Source of the DNA: Paraphysomonas bandaiensis
Taxonomy: Eukaryota; Chrysophyceae
Direction of reading: 5' to 3'
Assembly: GCA_965644295.1 (NCBI GenBank)
Contig: CBFFRP010000427.1
Coordinates: forward strand, 83,167-147,166
Length of the DNA: 64,000 nucleotides
The translations under genes and the position numbers were made by a program. The notes under the pieces are model-generated. The model saw nothing but the letters and a program-made list of their open reading frames with translations. It made no database searches and was not told the DNA's origin. Of the stretch, positions 32,401 through 44,949 are shown in pieces. Position 1 is the stretch's first letter; each line of letters opens with the position of its first letter.

Positions 32401-35400
32401 GCAGCAACACTAAGTCCTTCAGCACTCATCATCAAACCTCCTTCGACTATAGTTGCACCACCAGTCACCTTAACTCCACCTGTCCATACCGTCGCCCCAC
32501 CAGTTACTGCCACGCCATTAAGAGCGACCGACCCACCACCAGATCCCACTACTAGCCCGTCACTATCAACTGTGACACCTCCAGTCACCTTTACACCACC
32601 ACTGCTAACTGTTACGCCTCCTGCTACTTTTAGTCCGGTAGCAGCAATCGTTGCCCCATCCGCTGTTACAACTAACCCGTCGTCATTAACAGTTAATCCT
32701 CCAGTGAAGCTTCCACCTCCGGCGTACACACTTAAACCGCCGGATGCTCTGAAGCCAGAGTTATATACTGACACGCCTTGAGACACTTGCAACCCTCCTG
32801 ATGTAATTTTAGTTGCGCCTGCAACAATCATTCCGGAATCAAGTACAGAGATGCCACCTGCAGCTGTCATACCGGAGGCGGAAATACTTAGACCAGCTTC
32901 AGACGTTAACCCAGCACTGTTAACAGTGAGACCGCCAGTCCCAACAACGCCACCAATAGTAGTAAGGCCGCCAGCAGACACATATACACCTCCGGTAGAT
33001 ACTGTTACAGCAGAGGTGACTTTAAAACCAGCGGATCCGATCGACAATCCGCTCCGTACCATCATTCCGCCATCAAATACACTGTGACCACCAGTTATCT
33101 GTAGTCCTCCCACTCGCACCGATAATCCGCCAGTAACTGTAACTCCATTAGACATAACTGAGAGCCCCCCAGTAACTTTCATTCCGAGGGAAGCAACAGT
33201 TACACCTCCAGTCACTGTTGCTCCTTCACTGTTAATAGTCATACCGTCCGTTAGCCGTAAGCCATCATCAAATATTGTTAAACCATCTGTTGTAATTTCT
33301 ACACCTAAGCTGGCCCGAAATAAGGCTGATGAAACAAGTGCTGCTCCAGATACAGTGGCGCCACCAACTATTTTCATGCCTCCAGCAGAAACAGTAGTAC
33401 CACCATCAATAACTAGACCATCGTCCATAATACTGGCACCTCCAGTGACTCGCATACCGTCCATTTGGACCGAGAGCCCTGCCGTGCGTACGAGTAAACC
33501 ACCAGTCAATATCGAGGTCCCTCCGGTGATCACCAGACCACTGTCTTGAATGCTCACTCCACCAGTAGCTTTCATCCCAGCAGCAGCAACACTAAGTCCT
33601 TCAGCACTCACCATCAAACCTCCTTCAACAATACTTGCACCACCAGTCACCTTAACTCCACCTGTCCATACCGTCGCCCCACCAGTTACCGTCATGCCAT
33701 TAAGAGCGACTGACCCACCCCCAGAGCCTACTACCAGTCCACCACCATCTACAGTGAGACTTCCAGTCACCTTTACACCACCACTACTTACAGTTGAACC
33801 ATCGGCTGATACTTTAAGGCCCGCTGAGGCAACAGTAACACCCCCTTTTTGAAGAACCACACCTACATTTCTAACTGTTGCGCCGCCAGTTAATTTCATT
33901 CCACCAGTTACAATAGTCAAACCAGTGTTCGGTAAAATCATCCCCGCATCAATGGTAGCTCCTCCAGTGACAACAACACCTTCAGCCTCCACAGAAACCC
34001 CTCCACTGCTAATATACACACCTCCGCTACTTACAGTGGTGCCCCCAGCTACCTTCAGGCCGTTTGAACTCACAGTTCCACCACCACCAGCTGATACGCC
34101 ACCATTTGATACAACTATGCCGTCACTTCCAACAGTCATACCTCCAGTCGTAACAACCAATCCGGCACTGACTGTGCCCTGGTTACGGATGAACAGTCCA
34201 ACCGTCTCAATCGTAGATCCTCCAGTTGTCGACAGCCCACTAGAAACGGCAGATATACCAGCAGATACCTTTAGCCCTCCAGACTGAACAGAAGTTCCAC
34301 CCGTGACTTTCATACCTGCAGAAAATACAGTGGCCCCTCCTTTGACGAGAAATCCATCGGCTTCTACTGTAACGCCCCCAGCAAGTACATACAAGCCTCC
34401 AGTCGTCACTGTTTCTCCACCTTTAATCGCCACACCACCACTATTTACCGTTACACCATCTGTAACAGTCATCCCAGATGAGTGCACAGTCAATCCACCC
34501 GCAGCTATGGACACCCCATTGTTGAATGTACCACCACCGGACACAGTCGTCCCGCCCGTGACAACAACACCACCCGTAACTTTCAGACCACCTGCCATAA
34601 TACTTGCACCAGCCGTTACTTTAATTCCATCGGCATTTATAGATACGCCACCCTTTGTAACGTAAATTCCAGTATCATCGACAGTAAGCCCACCGGTAGT
34701 GGACACACCGTTGTCGTAGACAGTCAATCCATCGGATACTTGTAGCCCCCCTCCATTGAGGGCAACACCACCAGATGTTAACGTAACACCTCCGTCTACA
34801 GTAGCTCCACCTGTAACATAGAGACCGCTTGCCTTCACTGATAATCCCGTGGCTAGAACATAAATTCCTCCGGTCGAAACTGTGGTGCCACCTGTCACAG
34901 CCAAGCCTGCTTGGGACTCCAATCGATTGCTCAAGGTTGTACCTGTGACAGTGATATCACCAGTAACATGTGCTCCACCCAGAAGTACGGTGACACCACC
35001 GGTGACCTTCATACCGCCCAGCGATGTAGTAGTCCCTCCAGTGGCTTTCATCCCAGCAGCAGCAACACTAAGTCCTTCAGCACTCACCATCAAACCTCCT
35101 TCAACAATACTTGCACCACCTGTCACCTTAACTCCACCTGTCCATACCGTCGCCCCACCAGTTACCGTCATGCCATTAAGAGCGACTGACCCACCCCCAG
35201 AGCCTACTACCAGTCCACCACCATCTACAGTGAGACTTCCAGTCACCTTTACACCACCACTACTTACAGTTGAACCATCGGCTGATACTTTAAGGCCCCC
35301 TGAGGCAACAGTCATTCCGCCCCCTGTAATGTACACTCCTCCAGTACTGACTGTTACCCCACCGTCAACTTTCATTCCGTCATCCGAAATGCTCATTCCA

Positions 35401-38400
35401 TCGTCTGCAACCTCGACCCCACCATCAACGCTTACACCACCAGTTGCGTCTATACCATTGGCAGCCACCTCTAAGCCATTAGTTGCAACTCGAATACCAC
35501 CTGTAAACACTGTGACACCACCAGATACTTTCAAGCCTTCATTGCGAAGTGATACTCCTCCAGTGACCTTCAATCCATTACTAAGGATAGTGAACCCGCC
35601 AGTGACACCGGCCCCATTGGTATAAATATTAAGTACTCCAGCATCTAACCATAGCCCAGTGTCCATAATAGTAAAACCCCCATTAGTAATATACTGACCA
35701 CCCGTCGACACCGTTGCACCGCCAGTAACTTTCAGACCACTATTTAAAATCGATACACCGTCTTCAAAACTGGCACCTGAGGAGAGTACTTCCAATTTAT
35801 TCTTTATTTTCAATCCTCCTGAATTGACAGTACCACCACCAGAAATAGCGAAGCCAGCAGCAGCAACAGATAGCCCACCAACGTTTACTTTGGTCCCACC
35901 ACCAACAACTGTTCCTCCACCAATAGCTCTAAATCCATCACTACTGATGGTCAAGCCACCATCTGATAACACGAATCCACCATCAACCGTGCCACCCCCG
36001 GTCACAACCATGCCGTTCGCATTCACTGACAAACCGCCAGCAGTGACATATACACCGCCAGATCCGACCGTGGATGCACCAGTGACGTATAGTCCATCTC
36101 TAACAACTGAAACGCCGCCCGTGACCTTCAACCCATCCGCAGCGATACTCTGGCCAACATTATTGACATGAAAACCACCATGCTTAATGGTTAAGCCATT
36201 GGCATTTATCCACACACCACCATCCACTATAGTTTTGCCGCCGATAATCTGACTTCCCGTTGTCCACACTGTCTGACCACCAGTAATGGTCAAACCGTTA
36301 CCAGCAATAGAGACACCACCATTTGATACCACATTACCACCAGCATTAATACTTACACCGCCTGCAGCCTGCAAACCCCCAGAGAATACAGTGGATCCGC
36401 CAGTAACAGTGACACCATCAGCATCAACTGATAAACCATTCAACTGAACCAGTAAACCCCCGGAACTAACGGTCGTTCCATCAGCTATCTTCATTCCATC
36501 AGAAACAACAGTCATACCACCATCTGATAACACGAATCCACCATCAACCGTGCCACCCCCGGTCACAACCATGCCGTTCGCATTCACTGACAAACCGCCA
36601 GCAGTGACATATACACCGCCAGATCCGACCGTAGAACCACCAGTGACGTATAGCCCATCTCTAACAACTGAAACGCCGCCCATGACCTTCATACCACCTG
36701 AAAAAATTGTGCCTCCAGCTGTTACTTTCATCCCAGCAGCAGCAACACTAAGTCCTTCAGCACTCACCATCAAACCTCCTTCAACAATAGTTGCACCACC
36801 AGTCACCTTAACTCCACCTGTCCATACCGTCGCCCCACCAGTTACTGTAAGACCGTTGCGCGCTATTGCCCCACCACCAGAGCCTACTATCAGTCCGCCA
36901 CTATCAACTGTGACACCTCCAGTCACTTTCATGCCGCCGTGAACAACTGTCGCCCCACCACTAGATGTCAAGCCTCCGACTTCAACAGTAACTCCAGCTT
37001 TGTCAACGACGATACCACCAGCATTGACTGTCAGGCCGCCTCCAGTGACATACACACCACCATTTGTCACACTGACACCACCCGTTGTGACTACACCATC
37101 ACCAACGGTACTGCCACCTACTACTCTGAGTCCAGTCCCCGATAGTGTGATTCCATCAGCACTAATAACTACCCCTCCACTGACAACAGTGAGGCCTTCA
37201 CGCACTTTGAGTCCAAAACTCGAGACAGTGCCACCACCAGTCAATGTAAAGCCGCGAGACGAAACACTGATACCATTAGTCACCTTCAACCCACCTGCTA
37301 TACTCTGTCCTCCGTTAGAAATGGCTAAACCAGTGCCCGCGATAGTTCCACCATCGACAATGTACATTCCACCTTTCGCAATAGTTAGCCCACCAGATAC
37401 CTTCAAGCCCATATCAGTAATGCTAGACCCTCCCTTAACTTTAAAGCCATCCTTATACACAGTGCCACCTCCAGTTACAGTGAGCCCATGGGCAAGTACA
37501 GATATTCCACCGGTCGTTACAACCATACCTTCTTGTACAGTCAACCCAGAGCTAGCAACGTAAAGCCCCCCTGTTGATACTGTGCTGCCGCCATTGACAA
37601 CCAACCCTGCAGTATTCACAGTTATACCTCCAGTGGAGGTCAGTCCCCCAGTAAAAATAGTGCCCCCACTTGTGATCCTCATTCCTGTACCTTCAACAGA
37701 CACACCGCCATCAACGACTTTAATACCCTCGGTTGACAACGTTACACCATCTATAACAGTGACGCCAGCATCGTAAACTGTTAGCCCAGCTGAAATCTGC
37801 ATACCTCTCATTTTCACTGTGCCAGAGGAAACAACCACACCTTCATCACTTACTGTCAATCCGCTCTTAATCCAAGTTCCTCCTGTATCGACAGTTGTGC
37901 CATCAGTAACTCGCAATCCACTCGACACAACACTTTTTCCACCAATGACCTTAGAACCACCACCTGTTATCGTTAGTCCCCCAGCACTCACCATCAAACC
38001 TCCTTCGACTATAGTTGCACCACCAGTCACCTTAACTCCACCTGTCCATACCGTCGCCCCACCAGTTACTGCCACGCCATTAAGAGCGACCGACCCACCA
38101 CCAGAGCCTACTATCAGTCCGCCACTATCAACTGTGACACTTCCAGTAACCTTCACGGAGCCACTGTTAATTGTTGCACCTCCAGCTACATTAAATCCAC
38201 CTCCGGAAACAGATAACCCAGTTTTCAAAACGCTAAAACCATCATTTCCGACTGTTGCACCGCCAGTTAATTTCAGTCCACCAGTCACGATTGTCAGGCC
38301 AGTGTTCGGCAAAACCACACCCGCATCAATAGTAGATCCCCCTGTAACTCTAAAGCCAACCGTTGTAACAAATACACCACCGCTCTTAATATTCAATCCT

Positions 38401-41400
38401 TCGTCGCCAAGCGAAACTCCTCCAGTGATGTACATCCCACCCGTCTGAAGAGAGACACCATCAAGAACTGTCATACCATCAACAAAAACTGTAGAACCAC
38501 CACTGATATGCAAACCGCTAGCAAGAAGTTGAGCTGTCCCTGTGCGAACTACAATACCCCCATTTTGTACCGTTGTTCCACCCGTGACTTTCATACCTGC
38601 AGAATATACAGTGGCCCCTCCTTTGACGAGAAATCCATCGGCTTCTACTGTAACGCCCCCAGCAAGTACATACAAGCCTCCAGTCGTCACTGTTTCTCCA
38701 CCTTTAATCGCCACACCACCACTATTTACCGTTACACCATCTGTAACAGTCATCCCAGATGAGTGCACAGTCAATCCACCCGCAGCTATGGACACCCCAT
38801 TGTTGAATGTACCACCACCGGACACAGTCGTCCCGCCCGTGACAACAACACCACCCGTAACTTTCAGACCACCTGCCATAATACTTGCACCAGCCGTTAC
38901 TTTAATTCCATCGGCATTTATAGATACGCCACCCTTTGTAACGTAAATTCCAGTATCATCGACAGTAAGCCCACCGGTTATTTTAATACCAGAATCATAA
39001 ATAGTCAATCCATTAGATACCTTGAGGCCTCCGCTTTCAATGGTAACACCATCGTCTTCTACAACCAATCCATCGTTCTCAATGGTGAGTCCATGCTCAG
39101 AGAGAACAAACCCAACATTGCTTACAGTATATCCACCTACAACATGCAACCCACCAGATAGAATTGAAACACCGCCACTTACTTTCATCCCGAGGGATGC
39201 TACAGTGGAGCCACCACTTGAGTATATACCACCGGAATTAACAGTAATACCGCCAGTGACTTTCATACCACCAGTATTTATCGTGGTGCCGTCGCTGACT
39301 TGGATACCTTGAGCCAAGACAGTCAAACCATCCATCTGAGCAATCAGGCCTGTATTTACCACTGTTACACCGCCAGTTACCTTCATTCCTCCAGCGGTTA
39401 CAGTCAAGCCGGTATTAGTGAGGACCACACCAGAATTTAGAGTCGTGCCGCCAGTCACATACAATCCACCTGCAGTTATCGATGCACCCCCTGCAGACAC
39501 ACGCACACCAGTGTCGACTGCAGTTACACCACCACTTACAGCCATTCCTGTGTCATAGATAGAGCCGCCACCGGTAGTACGGAGCCCACTACTTTGAATC
39601 GACATACCGCTCGCAGCTACTAACACCCCCCCAGTGGTGACAGTTATTGAACCTTTAATTTTCATACCATCATTTTCTATTGATAGTCCGTGCGAGAGAG
39701 CAAATATGCCTGCAGAAGAGATTGTCGCTCCAGATGTAACTTTCACACCTCCAGCAGCCACAGAAAGTCCTTTCTCTGTGATATACATGCCTTCGTTTTT
39801 CAGTGTAAGTCCTCCAGTAATATGAACTCCACCTGTATTAACACTCACTCCTCCTGTTATCCGCATACCACCGATGTTGACACTCATACCACCCGACACT
39901 TTAATACCCATATCAGACATTGTCGCACCATCCAATATGAATACACCATCATCATATACCGTCATGCCATCTGACACACGAAGTCCACCAGTGGCTATGG
40001 ATATTGCATTATATGCTACCAAACCATCGTTAAGAGTCACCCCGCCTGTTACTTTCATTCCTCCATCAAGGACAGTCGTACCATCAGTTACAGACACTCC
40101 CGCGCTAGCAACATTAAAACCATTGGCTGAAATGTATATACCCCCTTCGAGAACAGTCACACCACCCCTAACTTTCGAACCCTCAGCATTCACAGATATT
40201 CCACCCGTAACTGCAAAGCCATCTATAGCGACACTGACGCCTTTGGAAGTAACGTGGAGTCCACCTCCTTTCAAAACTGTTAACCCCCCTGTAACTTTCA
40301 TGCCTCCTGCAGCTACGGATATTCCTGCGGTTACTTTCAGCCCATCAGTATTGATCGAAAGCCCATTACTAACAGAAGCACCGTCAAGGGCATTCAAAGA
40401 GCCAGTTATAATATACAGTCCATCATCCCGAACGGTGACTCCACCTGTAGTATCCATACCAGAGTCCTGAATAAGCATGCCACCCAGCAGAACTTGAAGG
40501 CCGTCGTTAGCAATTGTAAGGCCTTCAGTTCTCACATAAATTCCCTCCGTGTCAACACTAATACCATCAGTAACTTTCAGACCACCAGATTCGATGGACA
40601 ATCCAACACTCGAAACTATTCCAGTGTTGACGGCGGTAATACCTCCAGTAACTTTCATACCGCCAAAATACGACGACAGTCCTTGTGTGACAACAACAAC
40701 TCCCCCAGATGTAATTGTCGCGCCACCTTGAACTTTGAAACCAGCGTTATTTACCGTGCCCCCTCCAGTGACCACAAATCCACCACCAACTGAGATTCCA
40801 TTGTTGATTTTTATTCCAGAAGTCGTAACTGTGAGGCCACCGCTATTTATATTCATACCTTCGGACTCAATAGTCGTCCCTCCTGTAACTATTATGCCTA
40901 CATTCCGTACTGACAGCCCACCCGAAATTTGAATGCCAGTTGCTGCTGCCGCAGCACCGTTAGTAGCTATCACTCTTCCAGAGTTTACTGTCAAGCCATT
41001 GGAAGTAACATACAAACCTCCAGTTGCAACAGTGGTACCTCCAGTTATCTTTAGTCCACCAGAGTGTACAGTTGTTCCACCTGTTACTTTCAAACCACCA
41101 CTCATAATAGACGCACCGGGGGTCACTGTCGCCCCTCCACTGGATATACTAAGGCCAGTGTCAGTCACTAGAATTCCACCGGTAGTAACAGTGATACCAT
41201 GCTGATCAACTAGCATTCCTCCAGTCTGTAATCGCATACGACCATTCACTGTCATACCACCACTGTTGATACTAATTCCATCAGTAGTGGTGAGACCATC
41301 ACTTAAGACACTAATACCGTCAGCTATCTTAACTCCTCCTTCTGCAATAGTACCACCTCCAGTAACAGCGACACCTCGGCTACCAATACTTAAACCGCCG

Positions 41401-44400
41401 GCGATGATAATACCGTTGACTAGAATGCTCATACCACCGTCTTGAACATAGAGACCACCAGAGTTCACTGTGACTCCATTGGTCACACCCATGCCACTGA
41501 ACAGAGTGAATTCATCATTAAAAACTGCGGCATCACTCACAGTGAGCCCGCCCGTGAGTATCATTCCATCACTCAAGATTGACATCCCTCCAGCCTGCGC
41601 ATAGATACCACCAGTGTGAACAGTTGAACCTCCAGTCACAACAAGTCCCCCCGATTGCACAGATAAGCTGCTTGTGATCTTCAGTCCACCAGAGAGGACA
41701 GTCACACCAGTAGATACTTTTAAACCATCAGCTTGTACGGATACCCCTCCTGTGGTAACGACTATTCCTCCATCATTTACTGTTAAACCTCCAGTAATCT
41801 TCACACCAGAGGAAACAACAGAAATACCATCCTGAGTCACAACAAGACCATGGTTTGATACTGTGAATCCGTTCATGGATACAATAAGTCCACCATTATC
41901 AATACTAAGACCACCACTATCGATTTCAAGACCTTCATTTCCTAAACTGACACCACCGGTTGCATAGAATCCACCTGAGAGTTGTGAAACTCCACCAGTA
42001 ACTTTTACTCCTCCTGTAAGAGCGGAAACACCACTATTCACTTTCAGCCCATCCGAATCAAGTGATAATCCACCCGAAAGAACGAATACTCCATCTGTTA
42101 AAACAGTGGCACCTCCAGTGACTTTGAGACCACCGGAGGTAACAGATACCCCCCCGCTCACCGTGGTACCTCCAGACATTATCGACATACTTCCTGTTAC
42201 AGAAATCCCCCCTGTGTGAATTGTCAGTCCACCTGAGTTTACGCTTAGACCATTGGTTACTGTCATGCCTCCAGAATTGACGGAGCTTCCGCCAGTAACG
42301 GTCGTTCCATGATTTACGATACTGAATCCACCAGACGCAATATACATACCGTCTGTATTCACAGTGTGCCCACCAGTTAAAGTCAGACCTGAGCTTTGAA
42401 CAGATGTACCTCCAGTAACCCTAAGTCCATCGTTATTAACAGTTGTTCCACCAGTTAGTTTCACGCCATCAAAATTCACTGTAAGACCATTCTTTGAAAT
42501 CTTGACACCACCGGAGTTAATAGTGTTCCCCCCAGTGACAGCCATACCACCAGCTACGACTGATACACTGCCAGTAACCTTAACACCACCCGTGTAAATA
42601 GACTGCCCACCGGTTAAGCGTAGGCCGTCTCGTTCGATAGATAGGCCACCGCCAGCAATGCTCAAGCCGTAATCATGCAGAGATGAGCCACCTGTAACTC
42701 TCATACCTCCAGAGTTAACAGAAAATGTGTTCGTTACTGCCAGACCGCCAGAACTAACCGAACCACCTCCTGTGACGCTGATTCCATGTAGTGCAACCGT
42801 CAGTCCATGTGCAACGACATAAATACCACCGTCATTCACAGTCAGTCCATTGGCTATTTTTAATCCTCCCGAACCGACAGTTGTTCCTCCTGAAACTTCG
42901 AATCCACCTGACATCACAGATAGTCCACCAGTGAGTGTAAGACCATCATCAGCAATAGATATGCCTTCGGTGCTGATGTACAAGCCACCGGTGTTTACCG
43001 TCGCTCCATCCGAAACCATCAAACCAGCAGAGTTGACCGATACACCACCAGTTGTCTTCATTCCGCCTGTGTGCACAGTGAGTCCATCAGTCACTTTCAC
43101 ACCAGCTTCGAGAACAGAAACACCACCAACGTTAACCTTCATCCCTCCCAATGAGACTGTGGTGCCACCTGCCGCGACACGTATACCATCTGCTGGTACA
43201 TGGAGTCCGTCGGTTTGAATTGTCACTCCAGTAGAGACATAAACTCCCTCTGAGAGTACACTCAGTCCAGCAGTGATCCGCATCCCCTGGCTGTTAATTG
43301 ACATCCCATCAGACAAAACTAGGCCACCAGATAATATGCTTGCTCCTTCAGCTACAGTAATGCCTTGGCTCAATATCGACATTCCTGCAGATACTTTGAG
43401 CCCCCCACCAATTGTTAGGCCTCCTTGGGCGATGTTCAGCCCACCGCGATACATCTCCATGTTTCCGCCTCCGTCAAGCTCAAAAATTGTATCTACATTA
43501 TCGCTGATCCGAAAAAAATTAATATCGGAGGTGGATGGGTTGGTGGAGGACAAATGAAGCACATTTGCTGAATAGGCAGCAGATGTGGTCTGCACATATA
43601 ATACGTCGTATACATCCGAATCCACGACTTCGATAATATTATACGAGTCGCAATTTGTATTCTCAAAGTCTTGAAAACAGCTACATACGCCACTATCAAA
43701 ATTGCATAGTCCTCTATTACTGCAGTATGCGTATTCTGTGATCATTACCATATATAAGTAATAAAAGCAATATCAACAGGGAATATATCTTACCCGGAAT
43801 GGAGCCCACAGATACATCTTGCAAGATGCATGTGGGATTGGTACCAGATGTCACCCCGCTCACATCACACTGAAATGAGGACAATGTCGGATTGCCGTTG
43901 TGGGTGTATATATTATTTTCCCATGGCTGAAGGGGGAACGACCGCAGCTGAACTGTGTACAAAGCACCGGAAAATCCGTTGATCACTCCACGGGTGCAAT
44001 TGACATCCTTGACGTTTTTCAAAGATTCAAATGCAGTCTCACATTCGAAACTTGAGAAACTATTCGCGTCGGCATTAAAGCTGAAATACTCCCCATTAAA
44101 TGTCAGCTTAATTTCTCCGTCAAGAGAGCCAGCCGAGGCCGAAGTTTCAAACGTTATTGTGCGGTAGTCAGTAGATACTGTAAATGGGTCATCACCTTTC
44201 GGACACATCCCTGCTCACATATAAGCGTGCACACAGTAAATAAGCATGTAGTTCTTACGCATGGAACAGTCCTGTCCAGTATACCCTGAGATTAAAATTT
44301 AGACGAGGGGTTACTATATACAGGCTCGGTCGTACCCATATCACATATACACCCAGTAACCTGCTCTCCCTCCCAACCATCGTAGTCACCGTCATTCCCA

Positions 44401-44949
44401 ACGGTGTAGAAGTCATATATACGTTCAATTGTTAGACAAGTTCCATGTTCACCGCAATTCCGTCCACATGATACTGTTCCATACTTTTAATTCTACATAT
44501 ACTATATACTTCATTACACAAGTACTTACTGCGCTCACAAGCTGCGCCTTCGAACCCTTCCATACATTTACAGCGACCCTTAGCAAATTTTAGACGGCAC
44601 ATAAAATTATTAAGTTATGCATACCGTATGCCGGTCACATATCCCTTGATTCGAACATTCTGTAGAGGCATGTCCCTCATTCTCTGCGCTTGCTTTGTCT
44701 GCCCACGCATAACCGGAAGGGCAAAATTCTAGCAAAACAAAACGATAAATAAAAAACACGCACTATTTGCTGCTTACGAAGTGAACAGTCCGGAACTACA
44801 TTGTATGAGTCTTCACAGGTGCACGTGTTGTCAAAATTACAGCTCCCGTGACCACGACAGTGATTCGGACACGCTGCTTGAGTTTCAATTAATCTAACAG
44901 CGAGTATGAAGAGCACTGGCAACACAATGCCAACAGACATCTTATCCAT
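29454..44949 (-). CDS. Giant secreted fibre protein: EGF-like head, about 340 glycine-rich 13-residue repeats, C-terminal Peptidase_S74 chaperone
   Basis: Reconstructed from seven exons, complement(29454..43735, 43794..44210, 44259..44285, 44336..44473, 44530..44578, 44625..44728, 44778..44949): 5062 residues, of which the last exon (14.3 kb) encodes about 4760. Residues 1-25 are a signal peptide. Residues 27-330 are Cys-rich: ACPNHCRGHGSC, FCPSGYAWADKA, ECSNQGICDRHTGRCKC, SCGRNCGEHGTC, GYTGQDCSMR, CPKGDDPFT followed by an about 130-residue beta domain, then YCSNRGLCNFDSGVCSC. From about 385 to 4915 the unit G-[LM]-x-[VI]-x-x-G-x-[ST]-[VI]-x-x-x repeats, almost without Cys or Trp; a beta-solenoid or spiral shaft is likely. 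Residues 4931-5062 form Peptidase_S74: SDRRLKSDI, HLGVIAQDVQEVLPDIV, YIELIPVIVEAVRDL, then a coiled-coil tail. In phages this domain trimerises the fibre and cleaves itself off using the Ser-Lys pair, both present here. No C-terminal membrane anchor is seen. Function (adhesion, scale, cell coat) is unknown. Confidence 0.85.
32386..38160 (-). repeat. Shaft module (VWTGGVKVTGGA type), five dispersed near-copies
   Basis: A DNA block of about 180-270 bp encoding ALNG..VTGGATVWTGGVKVTGGA, then IVEGGLMVSAEGLSVAAAGM, occurs near 32386-32600, 33566-33831, 35047-35312, 36725-36930 and 37981-38160. The 33.6 and 35.0 kb copies are almost identical over about 265 bp; the others differ at scattered sites. 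A second block (VGSGGVYVTAGGLSVNANGM) recurs near 32160-32350, 35955-36125 and 36488-36690. Confidence 0.85.
34294..34697 (-). repeat. 404-bp internal duplication, copy A
   Basis: Differs from 38575-38978 by a single base in my reading (GAAAATAC here, GAATATAC there). It lies wholly inside the shaft-coding exon and is in the same frame, so about 134 residues are encoded twice. Confidence 0.9.
38575..38978 (-). repeat. 404-bp internal duplication, copy B
   Basis: Partner of 34294-34697, about 4.3 kb apart. Sequences on both sides diverge abruptly, as expected for recent unequal exchange or gene conversion. Confidence 0.9.

Noticed and set aside
29800-41205. Many plus-strand Pro/Thr-rich frames (up to 360 codons) opposite the giant gene
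   Set aside because: They are antisense shadows of the Gly/Val repeats (GGN codons read back as Pro, GTN/ACN as Thr/Val). They are broken into several frames, mostly lack plausible starts and have no signal or domain.
29454-43735. CRISPR-like or satellite array, suggested by regularly spaced short repeats
   Set aside because: The period is in codons (about 39 nt), the repeats are coding and degenerate, there are no unique spacers, and the genome is eukaryotic.
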